Shown: positions 1-10,000, numbered from the stretch's first letter. The stretch: 64,000 nt of DNA from Nocardia brasiliensis IFM 10847 (GCF_000710915.1 NZ_BAUA01000005.1:1-64000); one strand, 5' to 3'. Notes: generated by a model from the letters alone, not told the origin. Made by a program: numbers and translations.

Positions 1-820
1 GCACCGCGGCCACCGCGTCGGCGAACTCGCCGCCGCTGGCGTAGCGCAGGTTCGGGTCCTTGCCCATGGTGATCTCGATCAGCTCGCGCACGTTGCCGGG
101 CAGATCGCCGGGCATCGGCGGCGGCGCCTCGCGGACATGCTTCATCGCGACCGTGATCGCGCCGTCCCCGCTGAACGGCCGGGTCCCGGCCAGCGCCTCG
201 TAGCCGACGACGCCGAGCGAATACACGTCGCTGGCGGCGGTGGCGTCCTCGCCGACCGCCTGCTCCGGCGCGATGTACTGGGCGGTGCCCATCACCATGC
301 CGGTCTTGGTCACCGGCGAGGCGTCCACGGCCTTGGCGATGCCGAAGTCGGTGATCTTCACCTGACCGGTCGGCGTCACCAGGATGTTGCCCGGCTTCAC
401 GTCCCGGTGCACGACTCCGGCCCGGTGCGCCACGTCGAGCGCGCGCCCGGTCTGCTCGAGCATGTCGAGCCCCTGGCCGACGGAGAGCCGGCCGAGCCGG
501 TTCAGCACCGTGTTCAACGGCTCGCCCTGCACCAGTTCCATGACCAGGTAGGCGGTTTCACTGCCCTGCGGGTCGGTGGTCTCGCCGTAGTCGTAGATGC
601 CCGCGATCCCGGGGTGGTTCAGTTGGGCGGTGGTCTTGGCCTCGGTGCGGAACCGATGCCGGAACGTCGGGTCGGCGGAGAACTCCGACTTGAGCACCTT
701 GACCGCCACCCGGCGATCCAGCCGGGTGTCCAGCGCCTCCCAGACCTGGCCCATGCCGCCGGTCGCGATCAGCCGTTGCAGCCGATAGCGGTTGGCGATC
801 ATCGCACCGTTGTTCAGCAT
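1..820 (-). CDS. pknA: Ser/Thr protein kinase PknA, 5' part only
   Basis: Transmembrane Ser/Thr kinase that in mycobacteria phosphorylates cell-division and wall-synthesis proteins. Only the first 273 codons, most of the kinase domain, are present; the rest runs off the left edge. Visible are the glycine loop [10 protein letters not shown] (residues 20-29), the ATP-anchoring Lys in VAVKVLK (about 41), the catalytic HRDVKPGN (about 137-144), DFGIAKA (about 158-164) and the [10 protein letters not shown] substrate-site segment. All catalytic motifs are intact. ATG at 820 is chosen because the glycine loop follows at the usual distance and an AAGG stretch lies just upstream. It begins 31 bases after the pbpA stop, as the last visible gene of the fhaA-fhaB-pstP-rodA-pbpA-pknA series. 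pknB would be expected beyond the edge. Confidence 0.93.
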   Translation of the reverse strand, partial: MLNNGAMIANRYRLQRLIATGGMGQVWEALDTRLDRRVAVKVLKSEFSADPTFRHRFRTEAKTTAQLNHPGIAGIYDYGETTDPQGSETAYLVMELVQGEPLNTVLNRLGRLSVGQGLDMLEQTGRALDVAHRAGVVHRDVKPGNILVTPTGQVKITDFGIAKAVDASPVTKTGMVMGTAQYIAPEQAVGEDATAASDVYSLGVVGYEALAGTRPFSGDGAITVAMKHVREAPPPMPGDLPGNVRELIEITMGKDPNLRYASGGEFADAVAAV

Positions 821-851
821 CCCCGTACCTTCACTCGCACATCCATCTCGT

Positions 852-2318
852 TCAGCCCCCTCGCAGACCGGCGTCCAGCACCGCACGCGCGACCGGCGCG
901 GCCACCGAACCGCCGGTCGCGGCCAGCGCCCGATCGCCGCCGTTCTCCACGACCACCGCGATGGCGATCTTCGGATTCTGGGCGGGCGCGAAGGCGATGT
1001 ACCAGGCGTGCGGTGGGGTTTTGCGGGGATCGCTGCCGTGCTCGGCGGTGCCGGTCTTGGAAGCGATCTGATAGCGGGACTTGTTACCTCCGGCGGTGTT
1101 GCTTTCCGAGGCGATCATCAGATTCGTCAGCGAAGACGCTACCTGTGCGCTGACCGCTTGGCCGACCGAGACCGGCTTGGTTTTCGACAACTCACTGAGG
1201 TCGGGTCCCTGCAGTTGGTCGACCAGGTACGGCTGCATCCGGACCCCGCCGTTGGCCACGGTCGCGGCGATCACCGCGTTGTCCAGCGGCGTCAGTGCCA
1301 CGTCGCGCTGTCCGATGCTGCTCTGGGCCAGCGCGGCGTTGTCCGAGATGGGGCCGACGGTGCCCTCGGCGACCGGGATCGGGATATCGCGGTGTGTACC
1401 GATACCGAAGGCGGCTGCCTCGTCCTTGAGGTTCGCGGCGCCCACCTTGACACCGAGTTCGGCGAACGCGGTGTTGCACGAGAGCCGGAACGCGTCGTAC
1501 AGCGAGGCGGTCGGGCCGGGGCCGCAGTTGCTGCCGTTGTAGTTCTCCAGCGTGGTGCTGGTGCCCGGCAGCGTGATGTTCGGCGCCGCGGTGAACTGGT
1601 CCTCCGGCGTCGCGACGTTGTTCGCCAGCGCCGCGGCGGTGACCACCACCTTGAACGTGGAACCCGGCGGGTAGGTCTGCGAGACAGCGCGATTCAGCAT
1701 CGGCTGGCGCTCGTCGGCGCTGAGCTCCTCCCACGCCTTGGTGCCGCTCGCGCCGTCGTGCCCGGACAACAGGTTGGGGTCGTAGCTCGGCGTGGACACC
1801 ATGGTGAGGATCTTGCCGGTGCTCGGCTCGATCGCCACCACCGAACCGGTGTAACCCTTGCTGGTCAACTGGTCGTAGGCGACCTGCTGCATGGCCGGGT
1901 CGAGCGTGGTGATCACGTTGCCGCCGCGCGGATCCCGGCCGGACACCATGTCGACCAGCCGTTGCCCGAACAGATGACTGTCCGACCCGTTGAGCACCGA
2001 GTCCTCGGCCCGCTCGAGTCCCGTGGTCTTGTATTGGATCGAGTAGAACCCGGTGACCGGGGCGTAGGCCTCCGGCGAGGTCGGGTAGGTGCGCAGGTAC
2101 TTGTAGCGGTCGTCGGTGGCGACCGAATTCGCCAGCACGGTGCCGCCCGCGGAGATCTGCCCGCGCTGGCGCGAGTATTCGTCGAGCAGCACGCGGTTGT
2201 TGCGCGGATCGGTGCGTAGATCGTCGGCCTTGATCACCTGGACGTAGGTGGCGTTGAGCAGCAGCGCGACGATCATCACCATCACGGCGATCGCGACCCG
2301 GCGTAGGGGAGTGTTCAT
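852..2318 (-). CDS. pbpA: Class B penicillin-binding protein PbpA (transpeptidase)
   Basis: Peptidoglycan transpeptidase acting outside the membrane with the SEDS polymerase encoded just upstream. The 488 residues match the usual mycobacterial length. An N-terminal membrane anchor (about 8-28) is followed by a dimerisation region and the penicillin-binding domain with all three active-site motifs: S220-T-F-K, S280-C-N and K421-T-G. Its ATG overlaps the rodA stop by four bases (ATGA), so translation is probably coupled. In M. tuberculosis PbpA is needed for normal cell division and is a PknB substrate; similar control here is inferred from the shared operon. Confidence 0.95.
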   Translation of the reverse strand: MNTPLRRVAIAVMVMIVALLLNATYVQVIKADDLRTDPRNNRVLLDEYSRQRGQISAGGTVLANSVATDDRYKYLRTYPTSPEAYAPVTGFYSIQYKTTGLERAEDSVLNGSDSHLFGQRLVDMVSGRDPRGGNVITTLDPAMQQVAYDQLTSKGYTGSVVAIEPSTGKILTMVSTPSYDPNLLSGHDGASGTKAWEELSADERQPMLNRAVSQTYPPGSTFKVVVTAAALANNVATPEDQFTAAPNITLPGTSTTLENYNGSNCGPGPTASLYDAFRLSCNTAFAELGVKVGAANLKDEAAAFGIGTHRDIPIPVAEGTVGPISDNAALAQSSIGQRDVALTPLDNAVIAATVANGGVRMQPYLVDQLQGPDLSELSKTKPVSVGQAVSAQVASSLTNLMIASESNTAGGNKSRYQIASKTGTAEHGSDPRKTPPHAWYIAFAPAQNPKIAIAVVVENGGDRALAATGGSVAAPVARAVLDAGLRGG

Positions 2319-3805
2319 GTCGCGGGCCCCGCTTCCGGTCGGCCGCCCTCGGGCTTGCGCAGCAACTCGGTCGTCGCGTCCGCGATCGGCGCGGCGGGCA
2401 CGCTCTTGCGGGCGGGCGCGGGCGCGCGGGCCGCGTCGGAAACCTTGATCAGCAACGCGAGCAGCGCGTAGTTGGCCAGCAGCGAGGAACCGCCGTAGGA
2501 CATGAACGGCGTGGTGAGGCCGGTGAGCGGGATCAGCTTGGTGACACCGCCGACCACCACGAACAACTGGATGGCGATGGTGAACGCCAGCCCGGCCGCC
2601 AGCAGCTTGCCGAAGCTGTCGCGCACGGCGAGCGCGGTGCGCAGGCCGCGCACGATGAACACCAGGAACAGCACCAGCACCGCGGTGAGCCCGATCAGCC
2701 CGAGTTCCTCACCGATCGTGGTGATGATGAAGTCGGTCTTGGCGAAGGGCACCTGGTTGGGGCGCCCGCTGCCCAGGCCGGTGCCCGCGAGACCGCCGGT
2801 GGCCAGGCCGAACAGCGACTGCGAGATCTGGTAGCCGGTGTTGTTGTAGTCGTCGAACGGGTGCAGCCAGGTCTGCGTGCGGACCTGGACGTGCCCGAAG
2901 GTCTGGTAGGCGAACACGAAGCCGAGGCCGAGCAGCGCGCCGCCGATGATCAGCCAGCCCACCCGCTCGGTGGCGATGTAGAGCATCACCAGCACCGTGC
3001 CGAAGATCAGCAGCGAGGTGCCGAGGTCCTTCTCGAAGACGAGCACCCCGACGCAGACGATCCAGACCACCACGATCGGACCGAGGTCGCGGCCGCGCGG
3101 GAACTCCATGCCGAGCAGGTGCCGGCCGGCCGCGGTGAACAGGTCGCGCTTGGCCACCAGCACCGAGGCGAAGAAGATGATCAGCAGGATCTTCGCGAAC
3201 TCGGCGGGCTGAATGTTGAAGCCCGGCACCTTGATCCAGTTCTTGGAGCCGTTGATCTCGGAGAACCGGCTCGGCAGCAGCGCGGGCATGGCCAGCGCGA
3301 CGAGCCCGACCAGCCCGAGGGTGTAGCTGTAGCGCGCCAGCGTGCGGTAGTCCCGCAGGGCGATCAGCAGCACGACGAACACCACCATGCCGAGACCGGT
3401 CCACAGGATCTGCTTGTTGGCGTCGGGGGAGGGCATCGACCACGAGTTGTAGACCGCGGTCTGCTGATCGGCCAGGTCGAGCCGGTGGATCAGCACCAGG
3501 CCGAGCCCGTTCAACAGCGCGACGATCGGCAGCAGCAGCGGGTCGGCGAACGGGGCGAACCGGCGCACCGCCAGATGCGCCACGCCGAACAAACCGAGAT
3601 AGGCGGCACCGTATTTGGCGATATCCCAGGTCAGCGACTGCTCCTGACTGGCCTCGACCAGGAACAGCGCGGCCGTGGTGATCACTGCCGCGCCCGCCAG
3701 CAGCAACAGTTCGACATTGCGTCGAGTGCTCGGCGGGGGCGCGGGAGCGAAGCCGCCGGGAGGACTGGGAAAAGCCCCAGCGGACGGCGGTGCCGGTGCG
3801 GACAT
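2315..3805 (-). CDS. rodA: SEDS peptidoglycan glycosyltransferase RodA/FtsW type
   Basis: Polytopic SEDS-family lipid II polymerase, the partner of the class B PBP encoded next. The 496 residues show about ten to twelve hydrophobic segments. The FTKPAEFAK-type motif appears as NIQPAEFAKILL, followed by the typical late segment with GEELGLIG and PFMSYGGSSLLANY. The N-terminus is Pro/Ala-rich and cytosolic. Its ATG shares one base with the pstP stop (TGATG) and its own stop overlaps the pbpA ATG. The neighbourhood identifies it as the elongation/cell-shape copy rather than the division FtsW. Confidence 0.94.
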   Translation of the reverse strand: MSAPAPPSAGAFPSPPGGFAPAPPPSTRRNVELLLLAGAAVITTAALFLVEASQEQSLTWDIAKYGAAYLGLFGVAHLAVRRFAPFADPLLLPIVALLNGLGLVLIHRLDLADQQTAVYNSWSMPSPDANKQILWTGLGMVVFVVLLIALRDYRTLARYSYTLGLVGLVALAMPALLPSRFSEINGSKNWIKVPGFNIQPAEFAKILLIIFFASVLVAKRDLFTAAGRHLLGMEFPRGRDLGPIVVVWIVCVGVLVFEKDLGTSLLIFGTVLVMLYIATERVGWLIIGGALLGLGFVFAYQTFGHVQVRTQTWLHPFDDYNNTGYQISQSLFGLATGGLAGTGLGSGRPNQVPFAKTDFIITTIGEELGLIGLTAVLVLFLVFIVRGLRTALAVRDSFGKLLAAGLAFTIAIQLFVVVGGVTKLIPLTGLTTPFMSYGGSSLLANYALLALLIKVSDAARAPAPARKSVPAAPIADATTELLRKPEGGRPEAGPAT

Positions 3806-5289
3806 CAGTCCGTCACCCGGCAGTTCTCCCCCGCGATCTGGGGGTTCGACGACGTGGTCGACGGCGGAACCGGAGCCTCCGACTTGGTCGGTGTGGGGCG
3901 CGCATCACCGGGGCCCGGCGCGGGCTCGACGGTGGTGGTGGGGGCACTGCTGGTGGCCGGGGGCAACGGCGGCTGCGGATCGGCGGGCTGGGGCAGCACA
4001 CCCGGCTGCGGCACCGACTCCTTCACCGGGCACGGCGGCAGCAGCTCGCCCTGCGCGATGGAGCGCATCTGCTCCTTGGCGCGATCCAGCGAGCCCGGCG
4101 GCAGACCACGGCCGACCTGCTCGCGGCCGGTCTGCTTGAGATCGGTGACCTTCAGCTGCTTGCACGCCGACGGCAGATCGGCGCCCGGATTCACCAGCGA
4201 GAGCTCACCGGTCTTGGTGACGCAGCCAACCTGATTCACGTCGTGGATCGAGTAGCCGAGCACCGAACCCGGTAACCCGCGCAGGATCACCACCGAGCCG
4301 TTGTCGGCCCCGACGTAGTAGTTGCTGCGAATCATCTTGTAGCCGACCAGCAATCCGACGCTGACCGCGACCACCAGCGCCACCGCGAGCATGATCCAGC
4401 GCAGCTTGTGCGACTTGCCCTTGGCCTCCGGCTCCGGTGCCGCCGCCGCCCGGCGCGGTGCCGCGCGCGGCGGACGCATCGCCGCCGCCCGGCCCGCCGC
4501 GGTATTCGGCGGTGGCGTGTCCTCGTCCACCCCGGACGCCGCACCGGCGACGATCGGATGGCTCTGGCCGTAATCGAGATCGATCACATCCGCGACGACC
4601 ACCGTGACGTTGTCCGGGCCGCCGCTGCGCAGCGCGAGCTCGATGAGCCGGTCGGCGCACTCGTCGGTGGAACCCTCGCGCATGGTGTTCGCGATGGTCT
4701 CGTCGCTCACCACATCGGAGAGGCCGTCGGAGCACAGCAGGTAGCGATCACCCGCGCGCGCCTCCCGCATGATCAGCGTCGGCTCGATCTCGTTGCCGGT
4801 GAGCGCGCGCATGATCAGCGAACGCTGCGGATGGGTGTGCGCCTGCTCGGGCGTGATCCGGCCCTCGTCGACCAGCGACTGCACGAACGTGTCGTCCCTG
4901 GTGATCTGGGCGAGCTCGCCGCCGCGCAGCAGATAGGCGCGGGAGTCACCGATATGGACCAGGCCCAGCTTCTTGCCCGCGAACAGGATCGCGGTGAGCG
5001 TGGTGCCCATCCCGTCCAGCTCGGGCTCCTCCTCGACCTGATCGGCGATCGCGGCATTGCCCTCCCGCGTCGCCGTGTCGAGCTTGCCGAGCAGATCGTC
5101 GCCCGGCTCGTCGTCGTCCAGATGCGCCAGCGCGGCGATCATCAGCTGCGAGGCCACCTCGCCCGCGGCATGGCCGCCCATGCCGTCGGCGAGCGCGAGC
5201 AGCCGTGCGCCCGCGTAGACGGAGTCTTCGTTGTTGCCTCGGACGAGACCGCGGTCGCTGCGCGCTGCGTAGCGGAGAACGAGTGTCAC
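3805..5289 (-). CDS. pstP: PP2C-family Ser/Thr phosphatase PstP
   Basis: Membrane-anchored metal-dependent phosphatase that reverses PknA/PknB phosphorylation. It has 494 residues. The PP2C domain covers about 1-235, with RSDRGLVRGNNED (metal site), ADGMGGH (about 34-40), GDSRAYL, CSDGLSD and GGPDNVTVVV all intact. A low-complexity linker, one membrane helix (about 300-320) and a Pro/Ser/Thr-rich extracellular tail follow. A reading frame continues upstream, but GTG at 5289 is the better start: it overlaps the fhaB stop by four bases (GTGA) and gives the family N-terminus MTLVLRYAARSDRG. Confidence 0.95.
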   Translation of the reverse strand: MTLVLRYAARSDRGLVRGNNEDSVYAGARLLALADGMGGHAAGEVASQLMIAALAHLDDDEPGDDLLGKLDTATREGNAAIADQVEEEPELDGMGTTLTAILFAGKKLGLVHIGDSRAYLLRGGELAQITRDDTFVQSLVDEGRITPEQAHTHPQRSLIMRALTGNEIEPTLIMREARAGDRYLLCSDGLSDVVSDETIANTMREGSTDECADRLIELALRSGGPDNVTVVVADVIDLDYGQSHPIVAGAASGVDEDTPPPNTAAGRAAAMRPPRAAPRRAAAAPEPEAKGKSHKLRWIMLAVALVVAVSVGLLVGYKMIRSNYYVGADNGSVVILRGLPGSVLGYSIHDVNQVGCVTKTGELSLVNPGADLPSACKQLKVTDLKQTGREQVGRGLPPGSLDRAKEQMRSIAQGELLPPCPVKESVPQPGVLPQPADPQPPLPPATSSAPTTTVEPAPGPGDARPTPTKSEAPVPPSTTSSNPQIAGENCRVTD

Positions 5290-5753
5290 GATCGCAACTC
5301 GATCACTGTTTTGCCGACACGGACCGGAGTGCCGAGCGGAACCCGCACGGCGGTGGTGACTTTCGCGCGATCGAGATAGGTGCCGTTCGTCGAACCGAGA
5401 TCTTCGACGTACCAATCGTCGCCGCGGGGAGACAGTCGCGCGTGTCTGGTCGAGGCGTAGTCATCGGTGAGCACCAGCGTGGAATCGTCCGCACGCCCGA
5501 TCAGCACCGGTTGGGTGCCTAGCGAGATGCGGGTGCCGGCGAGTGAACCTTGAGTCACCACAAGAAATTTGGCGCCCTTCTGGCCCCGGCTGAAGGAGGG
5601 CAGCACCGCGGAACCGCGTGCGGCCCTGGGCTGGATCCGAATGCCGGATGCCGCGTAGATGTCGCTGCGCAAGGTGCGCAGCACCGCCCACACGAACAAC
5701 CACAACAGCAGAAGGAACCCCGCACGGGTCAGTTGCAGGATCAGTCCCTGCAC
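5286..5753 (-). CDS. fhaB: FHA-domain protein FhaB (FipA)
   Basis: Small membrane-associated phosphothreonine reader linked in mycobacteria to division proteins. From GTG at 5753 the protein is 155 residues, the mycobacterial length. That start has a strong AGGAGGT ribosome site, so the longer upstream frame is rejected. One N-terminal hydrophobic segment (about 8-25) is followed by an FHA domain (about 65-155) with GRADDSTLVL, the Ser/Arg-His pair in DDYASTRHARL and [12 protein letters not shown]. Its stop overlaps the pstP start. About 205 bases separate it from fhaA, and no obvious element was seen there. Confidence 0.94.
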   Translation of the reverse strand: MQGLILQLTRAGFLLLLWLFVWAVLRTLRSDIYAASGIRIQPRAARGSAVLPSFSRGQKGAKFLVVTQGSLAGTRISLGTQPVLIGRADDSTLVLTDDYASTRHARLSPRGDDWYVEDLGSTNGTYLDRAKVTTAVRVPLGTPVRVGKTVIELRS

Positions 5754-5958
5754 GGCGCTCCACCTCCTGTTCGACCGTGTATGTCGGTGCCGTAGGTGCG
5801 GTTCGACCACCCCCACCAGCATGCTGGTCTTGCCGACCCCGGTATCCGGTGCCGTGCGTGTGTTGGCAGCATCATAGGGCCGAAGGTCGATTTCGATCAC
5901 GATACGACCGACGAATCCCTGATGGCCAAGTCGTGACCGGCATCGCGAGCTTACGGGA

Positions 5959-7362
5959 TCAGACGATACGGATCAGGATCTCGGAGTGCCCGGCGCGGAT
6001 GACGTCCCCGTCGGCGAGCTGCCAGTCCTGCACGGGCGAACCGTTGACCAGCGTGCCGTTGGTGGAACCCAGATCCGACAGCATCGCGGTCGAACCGTCC
6101 CAGCGGACCTCGATATGCCTGCGCGAGACACCGGTGTCGGGCAGCCGGAAATGCGCGTCCTGGCCGCGGCCGATGATGTTGCTGCCCTCGCGCAACTGGT
6201 AGGTGCGGCCGCTGCCGTCGTCGAGCTGAAGAGTCGCGGAATAGCCCGAACCGGCCTGCGGGGCAGCGCCGTACGCCGGCGCGGCGCCATAGCCCGGCTG
6301 CTGGCCGTACCCCGGCTGCTGCGAATAGGCCTGGCCGTAACCGCCCTGGTCGTCCTGGCCGTACGCAGCCGGCTCGGCGTAGGCCTGATCGCCGTAACCC
6401 GGCTCGGCATAGCCCTGCTGGCCGTACCCCGGCTGGGCGTAGCCCTGACCTTGCTGGCCGTACGCCGGATCCGCGTACGCCTGATCGCCATAGCCTTGCT
6501 GGCCGTAACCCGGCTGGCCGTACCCCGGCTCCTGGTAACCCTGCTGGCCGTAGCCGGGCTCCTGATAGCCCTGCTGGCCGTAGCCGGGCTCCTGGTAACC
6601 CTGCTGACCGTAAGCGCGATCGGCATAGCCCGGCTGCTGGCCGTACCCCGGCTCCTGATAGCCCGGCTGACCGTAAGCCTGACCACCCTGCTGGTAGTCA
6701 TAGCCGTTCTGGTACTCGCCATACCCCTGCTGCGCGTCCGGCGCCTGATAGTCGGCCGAACCATACGGTGCAGCGCCACGACCGTAGTCCTCGCGGTACG
6801 CGCCGTTCTGCGGACCGCCGCGACCAGCAGGCGGTGGGGCGTACCCGCGGTTGCGTGGATCGGACTCCGCGGGCTCACGGCTCGGGTCGTAGCCTGAGTT
6901 CTGCGTCATGGGGCCAGCTCCTGGTTGCGGGTTATCAGGTCGTTGTGGCGGGGGTTCGGGGCTGTGAGCTGGTGTAGCTCGGCGACCGATGTCCGGGTCG
7001 ACCCGGCCGCTTGCCCTGAACTGTCCGGTGTGCAGCGTAGGTGATGCCTCGAAAGCCACGTGTACTTCGCCGTAGGTCTGCCACCCTTGCTCCCGGATGT
7101 AATCCTGCAGATGCTTGGCGAACGCGCGGGTCGTGAGGTCGTGATCGGCATCCAGTTGCTGGTGATCCGAAGAATTGATCGTGATCACATAGCTGTTGGG
7201 CGCCAACAGATGTCCGCCGCCGAGCTCCTGGACATGATCGGCGGCCTCCTGCTGCAGCGCCGCCTCCACCTCCTGCGGCACGACGTTCCCGCCGAACACC
7301 CGAGCGAACACGTCACCGACGGCGCCCTGCAGACGACGCTCGAACCGTGAAACGATGCCCAT
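5959..7362 (-). CDS. fhaA: FHA-domain protein FhaA with DUF3662 and Gly-Tyr-Gln-rich linker
   Basis: Cytosolic FHA protein that in mycobacteria binds the phosphorylated pseudokinase domain of MviN/MurJ and restrains peptidoglycan synthesis. ATG at 7362 has a GGGAGG site and gives 467 residues. An N-terminal DUF3662 domain (about 1-115) begins [21 protein letters not shown] long tandem repeat of [10 protein letters not shown] type follows (about 208-368). The C-terminal FHA domain (about 375-467) carries [23 protein letters not shown] and [12 protein letters not shown]. It is first in the operon and divergent from the tRNA-Leu gene. The in-frame stretch upstream of 7362 lacks DUF3662 similarity and was left out. 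Confidence 0.93.
   Translation of the reverse strand: MGIVSRFERRLQGAVGDVFARVFGGNVVPQEVEAALQQEAADHVQELGGGHLLAPNSYVITINSSDHQQLDADHDLTTRAFAKHLQDYIREQGWQTYGEVHVAFEASPTLHTGQFRASGRVDPDIGRRATPAHSPEPPPQRPDNPQPGAGPMTQNSGYDPSREPAESDPRNRGYAPPPAGRGGPQNGAYREDYGRGAAPYGSADYQAPDAQQGYGEYQNGYDYQQGGQAYGQPGYQEPGYGQQPGYADRAYGQQGYQEPGYGQQGYQEPGYGQQGYQEPGYGQPGYGQQGYGDQAYADPAYGQQGQGYAQPGYGQQGYAEPGYGDQAYAEPAAYGQDDQGGYGQAYSQQPGYGQQPGYGAAPAYGAAPQAGSGYSATLQLDDGSGRTYQLREGSNIIGRGQDAHFRLPDTGVSRRHIEVRWDGSTAMLSDLGSTNGTLVNGSPVQDWQLADGDVIRAGHSEILIRIV
6260..6740 (-). repeat. Tandem repeat encoding the FhaA Gly-Tyr-Gln linker
   Basis: About 480 bases of imperfect tandem repeats in fhaA. The best-conserved copies lie at about 6520-6610, where a 30-base unit encoding [10 protein letters not shown] recurs three times in a row, with divergent copies ([20 protein letters not shown]) on both sides. 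Codon use stays GC-rich as in the rest of the gene. Such arrays change length by slippage. Confidence 0.85.
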
Positions 7363-7589
7363 CTCGGCCTCCCTTCGGTGAGCGTCAGTTCTTCGGATCC
7401 GTAACAACGACACGCGGATATGGCGTGTCGCGTATTGAGCACGTTCATTGCATGATATCCACGATCGTCCACACCTGTAACTCTTGGCGCGATCAGCAGG
7501 TTCCCCGGCTTGTCCAGCCCCCGCGTCACCAGCCGACAAGCACGATTTCGTGTCCGCGCGTGGTGCGTGATACTGTCTCGGAGTCGCTC

Positions 7590-7672
7590 GGGCGAGTGGC
7601 GGAATGGCAGACGCGCTGGCTTCAGGTGCCAGTGTCCTTCGGGACGTGGGGGTTCAAGTCCCCCTTCGCCCA
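7590..7672 (+). tRNA. tRNA-Leu (anticodon CAG)
   Basis: An 83-nt cloverleaf can be drawn by hand. The acceptor stem GGGCGAG pairs with TTCGCCC (7665-7671) with discriminator A at 7672. The anticodon stem CTGGC/GCCAG encloses loop TTCAGGT, giving anticodon CAG. A long variable arm (GTGTCCTTCGGGAC) marks a class II tRNA, and the T-arm contains GGTTCAAGTCC. The 3' CCA is not encoded. It reads CUG, a major leucine codon in this GC-rich genome. Confidence 0.97.
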
Positions 7673-7688
7673 CCCGTTGCACTCGTGC

Positions 7689-7719
7689 AAGGCCCATGCT
7701 CATGGAGAGCATGGGCCTT
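7689..7719 (+). terminator. Terminator-like hairpin after tRNA-Leu
   Basis: A perfect 12-base-pair stem, AAGGCCCATGCT (7689-7700) with AGCATGGGCCTT (7708-7719), and a 7-base loop lies 16 bases past the tRNA. No U-tract follows, as is common for actinobacterial terminators. Confidence 0.75.
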
Positions 7720-7939
7720 GCTCGTTTCACTCGTATTTTGTGGGGGCGCAGCCCCCACGCCCGCTCGGCGGGCTTTGCCCCGAACCCCCATTCCTGTGTT
7801 GTTTACGCGTCCGGGGTTTGCGGGGTGGGTGCGTTTCGTGTTGGGGGTGCGGCGTTGTTCGTGGTGGCGGCGTTGTCCGGGCGGCCCCGCTGGTGGTGCT
7901 GGGGCGCGTGTCGGGGGAGCCTTCAGTGTGGTTTGCGTT

Positions 7940-8125
7940 GGAGTCGTCACTCTTTGTGGTGTGGGGCTATCACTGGCCGTCCTGAGGGGGCTGTTGCTCT
8001 CGCGATGAAGTGGGTTGTCGGTCTCTGTCGCTGGGCAGTCGCTCTCGCGATGAAGCGCTGCGACTTTGGGGGACTGTCACTGTTCGTCTCTGGGGGCTAT
8101 CACTCTGCGCCCGTGCAAGGCAATC
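7940..8125. repeat. Short dispersed direct repeats in the gene-free gap 7720-8468
   Basis: The 7720-8468 gap shows no convincing coding sequence on either strand. Within it GCTCTCGCGATGAAG occurs at 7996-8010 and 8041-8055. GGGGCTATCACT occurs at 7963-7974 and 8093-8104. TCACT-centred variants recur near 7947, 8076 and 8121. Base composition is richer in G and T than in flanking genes. Whether these are operator sites or the remains of a decayed repeat cannot be decided from sequence. Confidence 0.5.
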
Positions 8126-8468
8126 ACTCTCAGCTGTGTGGCGGTAGGGCCTCGTTGTGGAGGGGAATACTTCATGGCGGTCTGATGGGCGGGTGGACAA
8201 ACGTTTTGGTGGTGTGGGGCGGCGTTTGCTTCCAAGGGATGTCGGGGAACGGGGAAAGTGGGAACTGATTTTCGGCGAAACGCAATAATTCTTCGATTCA
8301 TTGCACGGGGTTTCGTGGTGGCGGCGCTATGCTCGCCCGCGAAACTATCCCGAATCGGGCGTTTCCCCAACGCTTACGCGTCACTCGTGTCTTCTGCGTG
8401 CGCGAAATGTGACGCCGTTCGTGGATCTTCCCAGAAATGTTCCACTCTCCTACTGCGAAGGATCGCGT

Positions 8469-9938
8469 ATGAATGTGCTCGGAACAGGGTCGCGGCGCCG
8501 ATTAATCGTGACGCTGGCGGCTACCGCGGCGGTGGCCGTGCAGGCGGCGGCCGCGGGGTTCGCGGCAGCCGAACCGGAACCCGTTGGGCAGCAAGGGCCT
8601 TACCCGGTGTATCCGCAGCTGCCGTTTCCGGTGCCGCCGGCGACGCCGTGGCACGATCACGGGATACTCGGCCGCTTCCAGGGGCATGATCCGTCGTTCT
8701 ACTATCCGCCCGCCGAGCTGGTCGCCTCGAAGGAGCCGGGCGAGATCATCGCGGCCCGGGAAATGGTGCCGTCCTTCTTCTCCCTGGTGCCGCTCGACGT
8801 GGACGCCTGGCAGCTGTCCTACCGGTCGACCAACACGCGCAACGAGCCCATCGCCGCGATCACCACGGTGCTGAAACCGCGTGGCAGCAAGCCGGATCGG
8901 ATGATCTCCTACCAGTTGCCGCAGGACTCGCTCGCACCGCACTGCGCGCCGTCGCAGACGGTGCAGCAGGCCACCGTGCCGTCGAACTATCGCGGCACGT
9001 TCGCCCCGGACAGCGAAATGCTGATTCCGCTGTACGCGATTTCACAGGGCTGGGCGGTTTCGCTGCCGGACCACGAAGGACCCGCGAATGCGTTCGGCGC
9101 CGGGCCGCTGGCCGGAATGGTGACCCTGGACGGCGTGCGCGCTGCGGAGAATTTCGCGCAGATGTCGCTGGATCGGGGCGCCGACACGATGGTCGGTTTG
9201 ATCGGTAACTCGGGCGGCGCCATTGCCGCGGGCTGGGCCGCGGAAATGAAAGAACAGTACGCCCCCGAACTGAATATCGTCGGCGTCGCGGAAGGTGGCG
9301 TTCCCGCGGATATGACGGCGATGGTCGATCTGGCGAACAGCCAGCTGGCTGCCGGGCTCATCTACTCGGGCGTGCTCGGTGTCGCCCGCGAATATCCCGA
9401 ACTGCAGGAGTATTTCGACCAGCACATGAATCCGCTGGGCAAAGCGATGGTCGGACCGCAGAGCAACATGTGCATGGGCTGGAACGTGAGCACGATGTTC
9501 CCGTTCCTCAATATCAAGGGACTGTTCGACTCCCCGGACGTCACGCGTGAGCCGGTGCCCGCCGCGGTGCTGGAGAAGGTGAAGATGGGCAAGAGCGTGC
9601 CCAAGATGCCGATGTTCATCTACCAGTCCAATCCGGACTGGGTGGCGCCGGTCGGCCCGGTCAACAAGCTGGTCGACACCTACTGCGCGGATCCGGACGC
9701 GCGCGTGGAGTACAACCGCACGCACGCCAACGAGGGCTACAGCCTCTTCGTCACCGCGCAGCCGCGCGTGATGTCCTGGATGAAGGACCGGTTCGACCGG
9801 GTCCCGGTGGCCAACGGCTGCATCCGCAACGACGTCGCCGGCATCGCGTTGGAAGGTGAAGCGCTGCAGGAATTCGCGGCCGCGGTCGGTCCGCGTGCCG
9901 CCGAGCTGTCCGAGCGGGCGATCCGCGAGATCAACTGA
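8469..9938 (+). CDS. Secreted lipase, LIP family
   Basis: Exported alpha/beta-hydrolase of the secretory lipase family, predicted to hydrolyse acylglycerols outside the cell. It has 489 residues. A Sec signal peptide of about 38 residues has an RRR n-region, an alanine-rich core and a probable AAA/AEP cleavage region. The nucleophile elbow GNSGG lies in LIGNSGGAIAAGWAAE. The cap and C-terminal region carry the conserved FIYQSNPDWVAPVGPVN segment and a candidate catalytic His in NRTHANEGY. ATG at 8469 is preferred over an upstream in-frame start because it has a GAAGGA site and is directly followed by the signal peptide. It is monocistronic, ending at a strong terminator. Confidence 0.88.
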   Translation: MNVLGTGSRRRLIVTLAATAAVAVQAAAAGFAAAEPEPVGQQGPYPVYPQLPFPVPPATPWHDHGILGRFQGHDPSFYYPPAELVASKEPGEIIAAREMVPSFFSLVPLDVDAWQLSYRSTNTRNEPIAAITTVLKPRGSKPDRMISYQLPQDSLAPHCAPSQTVQQATVPSNYRGTFAPDSEMLIPLYAISQGWAVSLPDHEGPANAFGAGPLAGMVTLDGVRAAENFAQMSLDRGADTMVGLIGNSGGAIAAGWAAEMKEQYAPELNIVGVAEGGVPADMTAMVDLANSQLAAGLIYSGVLGVAREYPELQEYFDQHMNPLGKAMVGPQSNMCMGWNVSTMFPFLNIKGLFDSPDVTREPVPAAVLEKVKMGKSVPKMPMFIYQSNPDWVAPVGPVNKLVDTYCADPDARVEYNRTHANEGYSLFVTAQPRVMSWMKDRFDRVPVANGCIRNDVAGIALEGEALQEFAAAVGPRAAELSERAIREIN

Positions 9939-9956
9939 GCGACAGCACGAACGCCA

Positions 9957-9988
9957 GGGCCCCGGATCCGTGGATCCGGGGCCCTTTT
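9957..9988. terminator. Bidirectional rho-independent terminator
   Basis: GGGCCCCGGATCC (9957-9969) pairs perfectly with GGATCCGGGGCCC (9972-9984) and is followed by TTTT. It lies between the lipase and the convergent flavin oxidoreductase and can serve both. Confidence 0.88.
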
Positions 9989-10000
9989 CGTACAGCGACG

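Noticed and set aside
7363..7539. N-terminal extension of FhaA
   Set aside because: The in-frame sequence upstream of 7362 has no DUF3662 similarity, and ATG 7362 has a good GGGAGG site.
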